Below are positions 25,222 to 34,752 of a DNA stretch of 64,000 nt, one piece after another. The DNA lies in contig NZ_CATYWO010000002.1 of NCBI RefSeq assembly GCF_958405655.1, positions 1 through 64,000 of the forward strand. Direction: 5' to 3'. Position 1 is the first letter of the stretch. Each line of letters begins with the position of its first letter. Both the position numbers and the translations under genes were made by a program. Source of the stretch: Ralstonia condita. GTDB lineage: Bacteria; Pseudomonadota; Gammaproteobacteria; Burkholderiales; Burkholderiaceae. The notes under the pieces were generated by a model. The model saw nothing but the letters and a program-made list of their open reading frames with translations, did no database searches and was not told where the DNA came from.

Positions 25222-28200
25222 ATGTCCTCCGGTGTCATTCGCCTGCGCGGAGCCCGTCAGCACAATCTCAAAAACCTCGATCTGGACCTGCGCACGGGCG
25301 AGATGACCGTCGTGACCGGCCCGTCGGGGTCCGGCAAGTCAAGCCTCGTTTTCGACACGCTTTACGCAGAAGGCCAGCGCCGCTACGTCGAGACCTTCAG
25401 CGCCTACGCGCGCCAGTTCCTCGACCGCATGGACCGGCCGCAGGTCGAGCACGTTGAAGGCGTGCCGCCCGCCATCGCCATCGACCAGACCAACCCGGTG
25501 CGCAGTTCGCGCTCGACGGTCGGCACGATGACTGAGCTGAACGATCACTTGAAGCTGCTGTTTGCACGCGCCGCACAACTGTTCGACCGCGACACCGCGC
25601 TGCCGGTGCGCCACGACACGCCGGAAACCATCTACGACGAGCTGCTTTCGCGCACGCGCGAGGGCGATCCGCGCCTGGTGGTGACGTTTCCCGTCGAGCT
25701 GCCCGCCAATACGAGCCCCGAAGAAGTCACGCAGTGGCTGTCGGTCAGCGGCTATACGCGCGTGCAGGCCGAGCGCGTGGTCGAGTCGTCCACGGGCAAG
25801 CGCAAGCTGCTCGACGTGGTGGCCGACCGCTTCCGCCTGCAGGGCACCGAGCGTGCCCGCGCGCTGGAGGCCATCGAGTCGTCGCTCAAGCGCGGCGGTG
25901 GGCGCGTCAGCGTCTACGTGCTCCCTGCCGATGAAGGTGCGGAGCCAACCATCTGGCGCTTTTCCACCGGCCTGCACTGCCCCGAAAGCGACCTGCGTTA
26001 CGCAGACCCGCAACCCGCGCTCTTCTCGTTCAATTCCGCTTACGGCGCGTGCGATGCCTGCCGCGGTTTCGGCCGCGTCATCGGCGTCGATCTGGGGCTG
26101 GTGATTCCGGACGAGCGCAAGACGCTGCGTGACGGCGCCATCAAGCCGATGCAGACGCCAGCCTGGAAGGAATGCCAGGACGACCTGATGCGCTACGCCG
26201 CCGCGGCCGACATCCCGCGCGGCACGCCGTGGGCCGAGATGACCGAAGCCCAGCGCAACTGGGTCATCAATGGCGACCCGGCTTTCAAACGCGGTGGCTG
26301 GAACAAGCAGTGGTACGGCGTGCGCCGCTTCTTCGACTATCTGGAGTCGAAGGCGTACAAGATGCACATCCGCGTGCTGCTCTCCAAGTACCGCAGCTAC
26401 ACGACGTGTGAGACCTGCGGCGGGGCGCGCCTGAAAACCGAGTCGATGCAATGGCGCCTCGGCAGCAAGGAAAACGCGGATGCCGTGCTCGCGCCCGAAC
26501 ACCGCTTCATGCCGCGCGGCGTGGCCTGGAGCCGCGCCCAGCTCGAAGCCCTGCCCGGCCTGACCGTGCACGACCTGATGCTGCTGCCCATCGAGCGCAT
26601 CCGCCGCTTCTTCGATGAGCTGACGCTGCCGTCCACGCTGCTCGACGACGCGCTCAAGCTGCTGCTCGACGAGGTGCGCACGCGCCTGGCGTATCTGTGC
26701 GACGTCGGTATCGGCTACCTGACGCTGGACCGCCAGAGCCGCACCCTCTCTGGCGGCGAGGTGCAGCGGATCAACCTGACGACGGCGCTCGGCACGTCGC
26801 TCGTCAACACGCTGTTCGTGCTGGACGAACCGAGCATCGGCCTGCACCCGCGCGATCTGGACCGCATCGTCCAAGCCATGCAGCGCCTGCGCGACGCCGG
26901 CAACACGCTGGTGGTGGTCGAGCACGATCCTTCGGTGATGTTGGCGGCCGACCGCCTGATCGACATGGGCCCCGGCCCCGGCGAGCGCGGCGGCAACATC
27001 GTCTTTGACGGCACACCGGCGGCCATCCGCCAGGCCGATACGCTCACGGGCGCGTATCTGTCCGGACAGCGGCGCGTGGCTGATGCAACCGACTGGCAAG
27101 CGCGCGCCGTCTATGACGCCACGCCGCGGCTGGTGCTCGAAGGCGCGGCGGAACACAACCTGCGCGATGTCACGGTCGAGATTCCGCTGCAGCGCCTGGT
27201 GTGCGTGACCGGCGTGTCCGGCTCGGGCAAATCGACGTTGATCCAGGACGTGCTGCACCCCGCGCTGGCACGTCACTTTGGCAAGGCGACGGAATCGCCC
27301 GGCGCATTCCGTGCCCTGCGCGGCGCCGACCAGATCAGCGATGTGGTATTCATCGATCAGTCCCCCATCGGCAAGACGGCGCGCTCGAACCCGGCCAGCT
27401 ACGTTGGCGCGTTCGATGAAATCCGCAAGCTGTTCGCCAAGGCGCCGATGGCGCTGCAGCGCGGCTACACGGCGGGCACGTTCAGCTTCAACTCGGGGGA
27501 CGGCCGTTGCCCGACCTGCGGCGGCTCGGGCTTCGAACACGTCGAGATGCAGTTCCTCTCCGACATCTACCTGCGCTGCCCGGATTGCGACGGCACGCGC
27601 TATCGCGCCGAAATCCTGGAAGTGAAGCTGCCGCGCGCCGGCCGTGCATTGTCGGTGGCCGATGTGCTGGAGCTGACGGTGAGCGAAGCCGCCAGCGTGT
27701 TCGCCGATGACGCTGACGTGCTGCGCGTGCTGCAACCCATCGTCGACGTGGGCCTGGAGTACGTGAAGCTTGGCCAGCCGGTGCCGACGCTCTCCGGCGG
27801 CGAGGCGCAACGCCTGAAGCTGGCGGGCTTCCTGGCCGAAGCCGCACAGGCTGCCCAGGCGGCCGCCCGCAAGCGCGTGAAGCAGGACGTGCCCGCCAAC
27901 GCGGGCCGCCTGTTCATGTTCGACGAGCCGACCACCGGCCTGCACTTTGACGACATCGCCAAGCTGATGCGCGCGTTCGGCAAGCTGCTCGACGCCGGGC
28001 ATTCGCTGATCGTGATCGAACACAACCTCGACGTGGTGCGCGCGGCGGACTGGATCATCGATCTCGGCCCCGAAGGCGGCGACGCCGGTGGCCTGCTGGT
28101 CTGCGCCGGCACGCCTGCGCAGGTCAAAGGCTGCGCCGCATCGCACACGGGCGCCGCGCTCAAGCAATACGAAGCCAGCGTCGGCCAGCCGGAAGCCATC

Positions 28201-31062
28201 GAAGGCGTGCCGCTGCAAACCGCCCTGGCTGAGCGCCGCGCCAAGCGTGCGGCGCTGGCGGAAGTCCAGGGCGAAAACGTCGTGCGCATCGTCCACGCTC
28301 ACGAGCACAACCTCAAGGGCCTGAACGTCGATATTCCGCACGGCAAGTTCAACGTGGTGACGGGCGTGTCGGGTTCGGGCAAGTCGACGCTGGCGTTCGA
28401 CATCCTCTTCCATGAAGGGCAGCGGCGCTATCTTGAATCGCTCAATGCGTATGCGCGTTCGATCGTGCAGCCTGCCGGGCGGCCGGAAGTGGATGCCGTG
28501 TACGGCATTCCGCCCACCGTGGCCATCGAGCAGCGCCTGTCGCGCGGCGGCCGCAAGAGCACGGTGGCGACCACGTCAGAGGTGTGGCACTTCCTGCGCC
28601 TGCTGTATGTGAAGCTGGGCGTGCAGCATTGCATCCACGACGGCACGCCGGTGTCGGCGCAAAGCCCGGAGGCGATCTTTGCCCAGCTCATGCGCGATCA
28701 TCGCGGTCAGCACATCGGCCTGCTCGCGCCGCTGGTCGTGAACCGCAAGGGCGTCTATACCGACCTGGCCAAATGGGCCAAGGCGCGCGGCTATACGCAT
28801 CTGCGCGTCGATGGCGAATTCCTGACTGTGGACCCATGGCCACGCCTGGACCGCTTCCGCGAGCACACGCTGGAACTGCCCGTGGGCGACATCGTTGTCT
28901 CGCCGGAAAACGAAGCCGCGCTGCGTGCGTTGCTGGAGCAGGCGCTGGAATACGGCAAGGGCATCATGCACGTTCTCGCGCCGCTCGACGGCCTGCAACA
29001 CGCCATGCACAACGGCGGCACGGCGCACGTCGGCAACGTGAAGGTGTTTTCGACCAAGCGCGCGTGCGCCACCTGCGGCACCAGCTACCCCGAGTTGGAC
29101 CCGCGCATGTTCTCGTACAACAGCAAGCACGGCTGGTGCCCAAGCTGCGTCGGTACCGGATTGGCGCTCACGCGTGAACAGCGTGCTGCGTTTGACGACA
29201 CCGTGCTCGGCGGTGACGATCGCGGCCGCGAGCAGACGCTGCCATCGGAGGAAGTCGATCCGGAAGGCATGACCGACCTGCCCTGCCCGGATTGCCACGG
29301 CACGCGCCTGAACCCCACGGCGCGCGCGGTGACCTTTGCCGACAAGCCCATCGTCGACATTGCACAGTGGACGGTCAGCCAGACCCGCCGCTGGGTCGAG
29401 CGCCTGGACCTGACCGGCCGCGACGCCGACATCGCCCGCGACGTGGTGGCCGAAATCCACAGCCGCCTGTCGTTCCTGGAGGAGGTTGGGCTGGGCTACC
29501 TGAGCCTGGATCGCGCCGCGCCGAGCCTGTCAGGCGGCGAAGCGCAGCGTATCCGCCTGGCAGCGCAACTCGGCAGCAACCTGCAGGGCGTCTGCTACGT
29601 GCTGGACGAGCCGACCATCGGCCTGCATCCGCGCGACAACCAGATCCTGTTGGACGCGCTGCGCAAACTGGGCGACAAGGGCAACACGCTGGTGGTGGTC
29701 GAGCACGATGAAGACACCATCCGCCGGGCCGACCACATCATCGACATCGGCCCGGGCGCCGGCAAACGCGGCGGCACACTGGTCGCTCAAGGCGGTGTGG
29801 CAGACCTGGCAGCCCAGCCGGATTCGCTCACGGGCCGGTTCCTGTCGCAGCCGATCGAGCATCCGTTGCAGCCGCGCCGCCAGGTGGTTGCGCCCCGTGC
29901 GGGCGCACAAGCGGTGCCCGAGCAGTGGCTGACGGTGCACGGCGCCAAGCTGCACAACCTGCGCAACGTGACCGCGACGATGCCGCTGTCGCGCCTCGTG
30001 GCGATTACGGGCGTGTCGGGCTCGGGCAAATCGACGCTGGCGCGCGATGTGTTGATGACGAACCTGCTCGATGCGGTCGGCCGTTCCGTGCTGTCTTCGC
30101 CGGCAACCCGCCGCGCACGCAAGGCCGCGCAGGCTGAGACGCCTGAGGCGAAGATGCCGCGCAAGCTCGACGTCAAACACGACTGGCACGGCTGCGACAG
30201 CGTCACCGGATGGGAAACCATCGACCGCGTGCTGGAAGTCGACCAGACGCCGATCGGCAAGACGCCACGCTCCTGCCCCGCCACGTACATCGGCGTGTGG
30301 GACACCATCCGCAAGCTCTTTGCCGACACGCTGGAAGCTCGCGCGCGTGGTTACACCGCCTCGCGCTTCTCGTTCAACACGGGCGACGGCCGCTGCCCTG
30401 CCTGTGAAGGCCAGGGCGTGCGCACCATCGCCATGAGCTTCCTGCCGGACGTGAAGGTCGGCTGCGACGTCTGCCACGGTCAGCGCTTCAATGCAGAAAC
30501 GCTTGCCGTCACCTGGCGCGGCAAGAACATCGGCGATGTGCTGACCATGGAGATCGACGAAGCAGTCGAGTTCTTCGGCGCGATGAACAGCATCGCCCAC
30601 CCGCTGCAGTTGATGAAGGACGTCGGCCTTGGCTATCTGACGCTGGGCCAGCCCTCGCCCACGCTGTCCGGCGGCGAGGCGCAGCGCATCAAGCTCGTCA
30701 CCGAGTTGTCGAAGGTGCGCGATGACGTGACGCGCCGCGGCCAGAAGGCGCCCCACACGCTCTACGTGCTGGACGAGCCTACCGTCGGCCTGCACATGGC
30801 CGACGTGGCCAAGCTGATTCGCGTGCTGCATCGCCTGGCAGACGGCGGCCACAGCGTGATCGTGATCGAGCACGACCTCGACGTGATTGCCGAGGCGGAC
30901 TGGATTCTCGATCTCGGCCCCGAAGGCGGCGATGAGGGCGGTACCATCGTCGCCGCATGCGGCCCCGAGGCGCTGACGCAGGTGAAGGCCAGCCACACGG
31001 GGGCCGCACTGGTGCCGGTGCTGGCCCGAGGACAGGCACTGGAGCAGCGTCGCACGGGTTGA
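25222..31062 (+). CDS. uvrA: Double-length excinuclease ABC subunit UvrA (two fused UvrA copies)
   Basis: At 1946 residues this is twice normal UvrA length (about 940). It has four Walker A motifs (GPSGSGKSSL near 35; GVSGSGKSTL near 662, 1046 and 1595) and four ABC signatures (LSGGEVQRI near 510; LSGGEAQR near 856, 1435 and 1814), so it is two complete UvrA units in one chain. Zinc modules CPTCGGSG/CPDCDGTRY, CPSCVGTG/CPDCHGTR and CPACEGQG/CDVCHGQRF are seen. In the first unit the first finger has only three cysteines (CPES then CDAC). It probably acts as a covalent pseudo-dimer in lesion recognition. ATG 25222 follows AAGGAA. Confidence 0.93.
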   Translation: MSSGVIRLRGARQHNLKNLDLDLRTGEMTVVTGPSGSGKSSLVFDTLYAEGQRRYVETFSAYARQFLDRMDRPQVEHVEGVPPAIAIDQTNPVRSSRSTVGTMTELNDHLKLLFARAAQLFDRDTALPVRHDTPETIYDELLSRTREGDPRLVVTFPVELPANTSPEEVTQWLSVSGYTRVQAERVVESSTGKRKLLDVVADRFRLQGTERARALEAIESSLKRGGGRVSVYVLPADEGAEPTIWRFSTGLHCPESDLRYADPQPALFSFNSAYGACDACRGFGRVIGVDLGLVIPDERKTLRDGAIKPMQTPAWKECQDDLMRYAAAADIPRGTPWAEMTEAQRNWVINGDPAFKRGGWNKQWYGVRRFFDYLESKAYKMHIRVLLSKYRSYTTCETCGGARLKTESMQWRLGSKENADAVLAPEHRFMPRGVAWSRAQLEALPGLTVHDLMLLPIERIRRFFDELTLPSTLLDDALKLLLDEVRTRLAYLCDVGIGYLTLDRQSRTLSGGEVQRINLTTALGTSLVNTLFVLDEPSIGLHPRDLDRIVQAMQRLRDAGNTLVVVEHDPSVMLAADRLIDMGPGPGERGGNIVFDGTPAAIRQADTLTGAYLSGQRRVADATDWQARAVYDATPRLVLEGAAEHNLRDVTVEIPLQRLVCVTGVSGSGKSTLIQDVLHPALARHFGKATESPGAFRALRGADQISDVVFIDQSPIGKTARSNPASYVGAFDEIRKLFAKAPMALQRGYTAGTFSFNSGDGRCPTCGGSGFEHVEMQFLSDIYLRCPDCDGTRYRAEILEVKLPRAGRALSVADVLELTVSEAASVFADDADVLRVLQPIVDVGLEYVKLGQPVPTLSGGEAQRLKLAGFLAEAAQAAQAAARKRVKQDVPANAGRLFMFDEPTTGLHFDDIAKLMRAFGKLLDAGHSLIVIEHNLDVVRAADWIIDLGPEGGDAGGLLVCAGTPAQVKGCAASHTGAALKQYEASVGQPEAIEGVPLQTALAERRAKRAALAEVQGENVVRIVHAHEHNLKGLNVDIPHGKFNVVTGVSGSGKSTLAFDILFHEGQRRYLESLNAYARSIVQPAGRPEVDAVYGIPPTVAIEQRLSRGGRKSTVATTSEVWHFLRLLYVKLGVQHCIHDGTPVSAQSPEAIFAQLMRDHRGQHIGLLAPLVVNRKGVYTDLAKWAKARGYTHLRVDGEFLTVDPWPRLDRFREHTLELPVGDIVVSPENEAALRALLEQALEYGKGIMHVLAPLDGLQHAMHNGGTAHVGNVKVFSTKRACATCGTSYPELDPRMFSYNSKHGWCPSCVGTGLALTREQRAAFDDTVLGGDDRGREQTLPSEEVDPEGMTDLPCPDCHGTRLNPTARAVTFADKPIVDIAQWTVSQTRRWVERLDLTGRDADIARDVVAEIHSRLSFLEEVGLGYLSLDRAAPSLSGGEAQRIRLAAQLGSNLQGVCYVLDEPTIGLHPRDNQILLDALRKLGDKGNTLVVVEHDEDTIRRADHIIDIGPGAGKRGGTLVAQGGVADLAAQPDSLTGRFLSQPIEHPLQPRRQVVAPRAGAQAVPEQWLTVHGAKLHNLRNVTATMPLSRLVAITGVSGSGKSTLARDVLMTNLLDAVGRSVLSSPATRRARKAAQAETPEAKMPRKLDVKHDWHGCDSVTGWETIDRVLEVDQTPIGKTPRSCPATYIGVWDTIRKLFADTLEARARGYTASRFSFNTGDGRCPACEGQGVRTIAMSFLPDVKVGCDVCHGQRFNAETLAVTWRGKNIGDVLTMEIDEAVEFFGAMNSIAHPLQLMKDVGLGYLTLGQPSPTLSGGEAQRIKLVTELSKVRDDVTRRGQKAPHTLYVLDEPTVGLHMADVAKLIRVLHRLADGGHSVIVIEHDLDVIAEADWILDLGPEGGDEGGTIVAACGPEALTQVKASHTGAALVPVLARGQALEQRRTG

Positions 31063-31081
31063 AGGCCAACCACGTCGAAAC

Positions 31082-31122
31082 AAAGGGCGCCCCTGGCATC
31101 GCTTTGCCGGGGCGCCCTTTTT
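31082..31122 (+). terminator. Strong intrinsic terminator after uvrA
   Basis: AAAGGGCGCCCC (31082-31093) pairs with GGGGCGCCCTTT (31109-31120) and runs into a five-T tract (31118-31122), a textbook rho-independent terminator 19 bp after the uvrA stop. The A-rich left arm makes it potentially bidirectional, so it may also stop transcription from the converging narK operon. Confidence 0.93.
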
Positions 31123-31235
31123 GTTTCGCTTTCCTGAGTCAGCCGGGGCCGAGGTGTGTTTGATCTCCCCCGCTCGGCGCGCTGGAAATTGCTTGCTGGC
31201 CCTCGCGCCGGTCCGTCATGGGTTCTCTGCGTGCG

Positions 31236-32498
31236 TCATCCCGTCAGTTTCGCCCGCCGCACTTCCGAAAAATAGATGAGGATCAGCGACACCCAGACAA
31301 TGCCGTAAAGGAACATGAAGCACGACGAGCGCACCCTGAAGATGTCGAGCAGTCCGCCAAACAGGATGGGCAGCAGAAAGCCGCCCAGGCCACCGGCCAG
31401 CCCCACAATGCCCGTCACCACGCCCATGTTTGCGGAAAAATCGTCGGACACATACTTGAACGTCGACGCCATGCCGAAGGCAAACACGGCGCCCATCAGA
31501 AAGATCAGCGTGATGAACCCGGCAAGTGGCAACTGAAGACGCAGGCTGAATGTGCCGTCGATGGTGTGGATGACGACATCGGTCGGCGGGTACGAGAGCA
31601 GGAACAGGCAGATCCACGCCACCCACAGGCCCCACCAGGTCACGCTGTGTGCGCCGAAGCGGTCGGCAAGCAACCCGCCCACGGCCCGAAGGATCGACCC
31701 CGGCAGGGAGAATCCCGCAGCAAACGCCGAGGCCGCCACCAGCGTCATGCCATATTCGTTCTTCAGGTACTGCGGCATCCACAGTGACAGCGCCGTGAAG
31801 CCGCCGAACGTGATGGAGTAGTACTGACACAGCCGCCAGACGCGCCGATCGCGAAGCACCCTGAAGGAATCCAGCCACGATCCCGAAGATTTGCCCGCGC
31901 CCGGGTCGGGCGCCGAAGCAAACCAGAAAATGACCGCCGTCACCAGCAGCGCTATCGCATAGACGCGCGGCACGAAACGCCAGCCATAGGCGGCCTGCAA
32001 CGACGGCGTGAGGAACAGGTTGACCGCGGCACCCGCCGTGCCGGCGCCGAAAAAACCCATTGCAAAGCCACGGCGCTCGGGTGGAAAGAAGCGGGCCACA
32101 TAAGGCGTTCCTACCGCGAACGATGCCCCCACGCAGCCCAGAAACAGGCCGATCAGCAGGAACTGCCAGAACGCGGTGGCGTAGCTGACGATATAGACAG
32201 GCACCGCGCAGATGACGAGCAACGCCGTCATGACGGTACGACCGCCGTAGCGATCCGTCCACGCGCCGAGCGGCAGCCGCATCAGCGCCCCGGTGAGTAC
32301 AGGCGTGGACGTGAGCAACCCGAATTCGGTGCCGTTGAGGCTCAGGTCTTCACGCAGTTGGACGCCAATCACACCGAACATCATCCACACCACAAAGCAG
32401 ACCATGAACGCGAGCGTGCTGGCCAGCAGCACCGACCACGCCTGCACCGAGACAGTGGGCCCGCCGGCCCGAACCTGCGTTGCGCCATGTGCGTGCAT
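31236..32498 (-). CDS. narK: Nitrate/nitrite transporter NarK (MFS)
   Basis: The 420-residue protein has about 12 membrane helices and the NarK-family signatures GFLLSTP-like segment FGLLTSTPVLTGALMRLPLG, and GRTVMTALLV. The nitrate/nitrite porter motifs GFFGAGTAGAAVN and GLAGGLGGFLLPILFG are present. It is the last gene of the nitrate respiration operon, 26 bp after the isomerase gene. It imports nitrate for NarG and may export nitrite. A single copy is seen, unlike operons with a NarK1-NarK2 pair. Confidence 0.93.
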   Translation of the reverse strand: MHAHGATQVRAGGPTVSVQAWSVLLASTLAFMVCFVVWMMFGVIGVQLREDLSLNGTEFGLLTSTPVLTGALMRLPLGAWTDRYGGRTVMTALLVICAVPVYIVSYATAFWQFLLIGLFLGCVGASFAVGTPYVARFFPPERRGFAMGFFGAGTAGAAVNLFLTPSLQAAYGWRFVPRVYAIALLVTAVIFWFASAPDPGAGKSSGSWLDSFRVLRDRRVWRLCQYYSITFGGFTALSLWMPQYLKNEYGMTLVAASAFAAGFSLPGSILRAVGGLLADRFGAHSVTWWGLWVAWICLFLLSYPPTDVVIHTIDGTFSLRLQLPLAGFITLIFLMGAVFAFGMASTFKYVSDDFSANMGVVTGIVGLAGGLGGFLLPILFGGLLDIFRVRSSCFMFLYGIVWVSLILIYFSEVRRAKLTG

Positions 32499-32524
32499 AC
32501 CGCTCTCCCCTTTTCCCGCGCGGT

Positions 32525-33310
32525 CTATTGAACCAGCGGGCCGTTGGCCTGCCCGAGGTCTACGCCTTCGATGTGCGCCCGTGCCGCCAGGATCGACACA
32601 TACTGCTGCATCGCCTTCTGTCGCACACGCTGCTGGAGGTATTGCGCAATGCCGGCATGCGCCGCCTCGAACGGAAGCGCTTCGCCGGGTACCCGCTGGT
32701 CGATGCGGACGATGTGGAACCCGAATCGCGTCTTCACAACGCGGGGCAGCAGGCCGGTGTCCGTCGTCTCGAAGATGGCCCGCTCGAATTCAGGGACGCT
32801 GTCGCCACGAAGCAATTGCCCGAGGCTGCCGCCGACGCCGCCGGATGGGCAGTTGGAAAGCGCGCGTGCAAGCGCCTCAAAGCTGTCCGGCTCGCCCTTC
32901 AGCTGGAGCAGTGTCTGCTCGGCCTTCTGCAGGATCAATGCCACAGGTGCGCCTTCCGTTACCGCAAAAAGAATATGGCTTGCATACACGATGTCATTGC
33001 GACGGAACTGCGCGGCATGGTTCCGGAAATAACGCTCGCAGTCGTCCCGCGTCGGGGCCGGCAGGGTCAATTCGCGGTCGAATAGCGCGTCGGTGCAGGC
33101 ATCGTCCAGCACGGCGGCTTCGGGCAGCAACTCCAGCTCGACCGCGCGCTGCCGTAGCAATTCGCGGATGGCCAATGCATAGCTGGCCGCCGCGAGAGGG
33201 TCGGGTGCATTGGGGTGGTGCAGGCTCTCCTGCGTGATCGATGCCGCGTCGAACACCACGTCATTGACCCGCACCACGCCCGCACGGGCTTCCGTGTCGG
33301 ATGACATCAT
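32525..33310 (-). CDS. Parvulin-type peptidyl-prolyl isomerase in the nar operon
   Basis: The 261-residue protein carries a PpiC rotamase domain (ASHILFAV, then CPSGGVGGSLGQLLRGD and TRFGFHIVRID). There is no signal peptide, so it is cytoplasmic, and an N-terminal helical region precedes the domain. It lies between narI (11 bp upstream) and narK. Similar parvulins occur in nar operons of other proteobacteria, suggesting help in folding or assembling the nitrate reductase. That role is an inference. Confidence 0.9.
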   Translation of the reverse strand: MMSSDTEARAGVVRVNDVVFDAASITQESLHHPNAPDPLAAASYALAIRELLRQRAVELELLPEAAVLDDACTDALFDRELTLPAPTRDDCERYFRNHAAQFRRNDIVYASHILFAVTEGAPVALILQKAEQTLLQLKGEPDSFEALARALSNCPSGGVGGSLGQLLRGDSVPEFERAIFETTDTGLLPRVVKTRFGFHIVRIDQRVPGEALPFEAAHAGIAQYLQQRVRQKAMQQYVSILAARAHIEGVDLGQANGPLVQ

Positions 33311-33321
33311 GCTGCGTTCCC

Positions 33322-34005
33322 CTAGCGCTTGCGCACAAGCTGGTAGGGCCGCAGGACGTAGGCCAGTGAAGCCAGACCGCTCCAGATGTGCACCATCCGC
33401 GTGAAGGGTGTGACAAGGAAGATCGTGAAACCCAGCAGGATATGGAGCTGGTACGTCAGCGGCACGCCAACGAGCAGCCGCGCCACACCGGGGCGAAACG
33501 TGACGACGCCCTTGACGTAATCGGTCAGCAACTCAAACATGGCGCCGTCCATATGCTGCATGGACAGCACCACCGTCCAGAGGCCCAGTGCGAGCTGCAG
33601 CCACAGCATGAGCACGATCACGATGTCGCGCACGCGGCTGTTGCGACGAATGCGCGGGTCCGTGAGCCGACGGTGAATCAGCATCGTGAGCCCGATGATC
33701 GAAACGAGGCCAGCGGCCCCTCCTCCCACCATCGCCAGCAGTTGATGCCCCGACGCCGACAGGAACGGCGACACCATCCAGTGCGGCGCGAGGAACCCCG
33801 CGAAATGTCCGACCACCACCACGAGCACGCCCCAGTGGAAGAGGTTGCTGCCGAGCTGCAACGTCCCTCTGCGCAGCATCTGGGAGGTATCGCTCTTCCA
33901 GGTGTACTGCTCCCGATCGAACCGAATCAGGCTGCCCAGCAGCAGGACGGACAGGCAGACGTACGGGTAGATGCCGAACAGGAACTCGTGAAGGTAGTCA
34001 GTCAT
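33322..34005 (-). CDS. narI: Respiratory nitrate reductase gamma subunit NarI
   Basis: The 227-residue protein has five membrane helices. It begins LHEFLFGIYPYVCL, and FHWGVLVVVVGHF and LHILLGFTIFLVTPFTRMVH carry histidines expected to ligate the two b hemes. It anchors NarGH to the cytoplasmic membrane and passes electrons from quinol to NarH. It follows narJ by 35 bp. Confidence 0.96.
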   Translation of the reverse strand: MTDYLHEFLFGIYPYVCLSVLLLGSLIRFDREQYTWKSDTSQMLRRGTLQLGSNLFHWGVLVVVVGHFAGFLAPHWMVSPFLSASGHQLLAMVGGGAAGLVSIIGLTMLIHRRLTDPRIRRNSRVRDIVIVLMLWLQLALGLWTVVLSMQHMDGAMFELLTDYVKGVVTFRPGVARLLVGVPLTYQLHILLGFTIFLVTPFTRMVHIWSGLASLAYVLRPYQLVRKR

Positions 34006-34040
34006 GTCAGACCTCCAGGCTATGGGGTTGCCCGCGCGGT

Positions 34041-34751
34041 TCAGCGGTCTCGACCCGGGCGCCGGTCGTAGAAATGGACCGGCTCGGTAACAGGGACTTG
34101 GGCGCCGACAAAGCGCACCGCCTCGTCCGCGTAGGCCGCGTCGAGCGCCCGGAAATCAGCCGGGCTCGGGGGGGCGTCGGCCTCGTCGTCCGTACTTGCA
34201 TGGTCGGGCAAGACATCGACGTGGAGTCCGGCCAGCGACAGCAATGCGGCCACGACAAACCGATAGCGGCTGCCCCGTTCGGATAGGCGGGTCGTGATGG
34301 CCTGCAGGATGTCGCCGGTCTCCGCCAGGAGTTTGCAAGCCTCCGATTCAGGCAGGCGCGACAGGTATTCGAGAAATACCGGTAGGTAGTCCGGCAGCTC
34401 TCCCTGCCGCAGCCACAGGCCGTGCTGTTCATACATGTGCAGCAGGTCGACCATCGCCTGGCCGCGATCGCGCGACTCGCCGTGTACGTGTTCGAACAGG
34501 TACAGGGAAGTCGCGCGGCCCCGGTCGAACAGCGCGACATAGCGTTCCTGCAGCGTCATCAGATCGCGCTGGCCGTAATCGTCGATGAACCGTTCCAGGC
34601 CAGTGCGCACATGCGGCGGGAACGCGCGCGCAGCGTGCAGCAGCGCACGCGCCTCGGGCAGCGCATCCTGGGTGGATGGCTCCGGATAATCGAGCAGCGC
34701 CGACAGCACGGAGTAAATCACGCTCGTCGCAGGGCGGGAGGCGGTTTTCAT
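34041..34751 (-). CDS. narJ: Nitrate reductase assembly chaperone NarJ
   Basis: The 236-residue protein starts at ATG 34751 (MKTASRPATSVIYSVLSALLDYPE), directly after the narH stop with a 1-bp gap. LDYPE, SLYLFEHVHGESRDRGQAMVDLL and LPDYLPVFLEYLS are the conserved NarJ/TorD-type segments. NarJ inserts the molybdenum cofactor into NarG and is not part of the final enzyme. The open frame before 34751 overlaps narH and is not coding. Confidence 0.95.
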   Translation of the reverse strand: MKTASRPATSVIYSVLSALLDYPEPSTQDALPEARALLHAARAFPPHVRTGLERFIDDYGQRDLMTLQERYVALFDRGRATSLYLFEHVHGESRDRGQAMVDLLHMYEQHGLWLRQGELPDYLPVFLEYLSRLPESEACKLLAETGDILQAITTRLSERGSRYRFVVAALLSLAGLHVDVLPDHASTDDEADAPPSPADFRALDAAYADEAVRFVGAQVPVTEPVHFYDRRPGRDR

Positions 34752-34752
34752 G

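Noticed and set aside
25339..28413. Long antisense open frame (about 1024 codons) opposite uvrA
   Set aside because: Its long open state follows from high GC at third positions of uvrA; the translation is His/Arg/Ala-rich without motifs. The sense protein is clearly UvrA.
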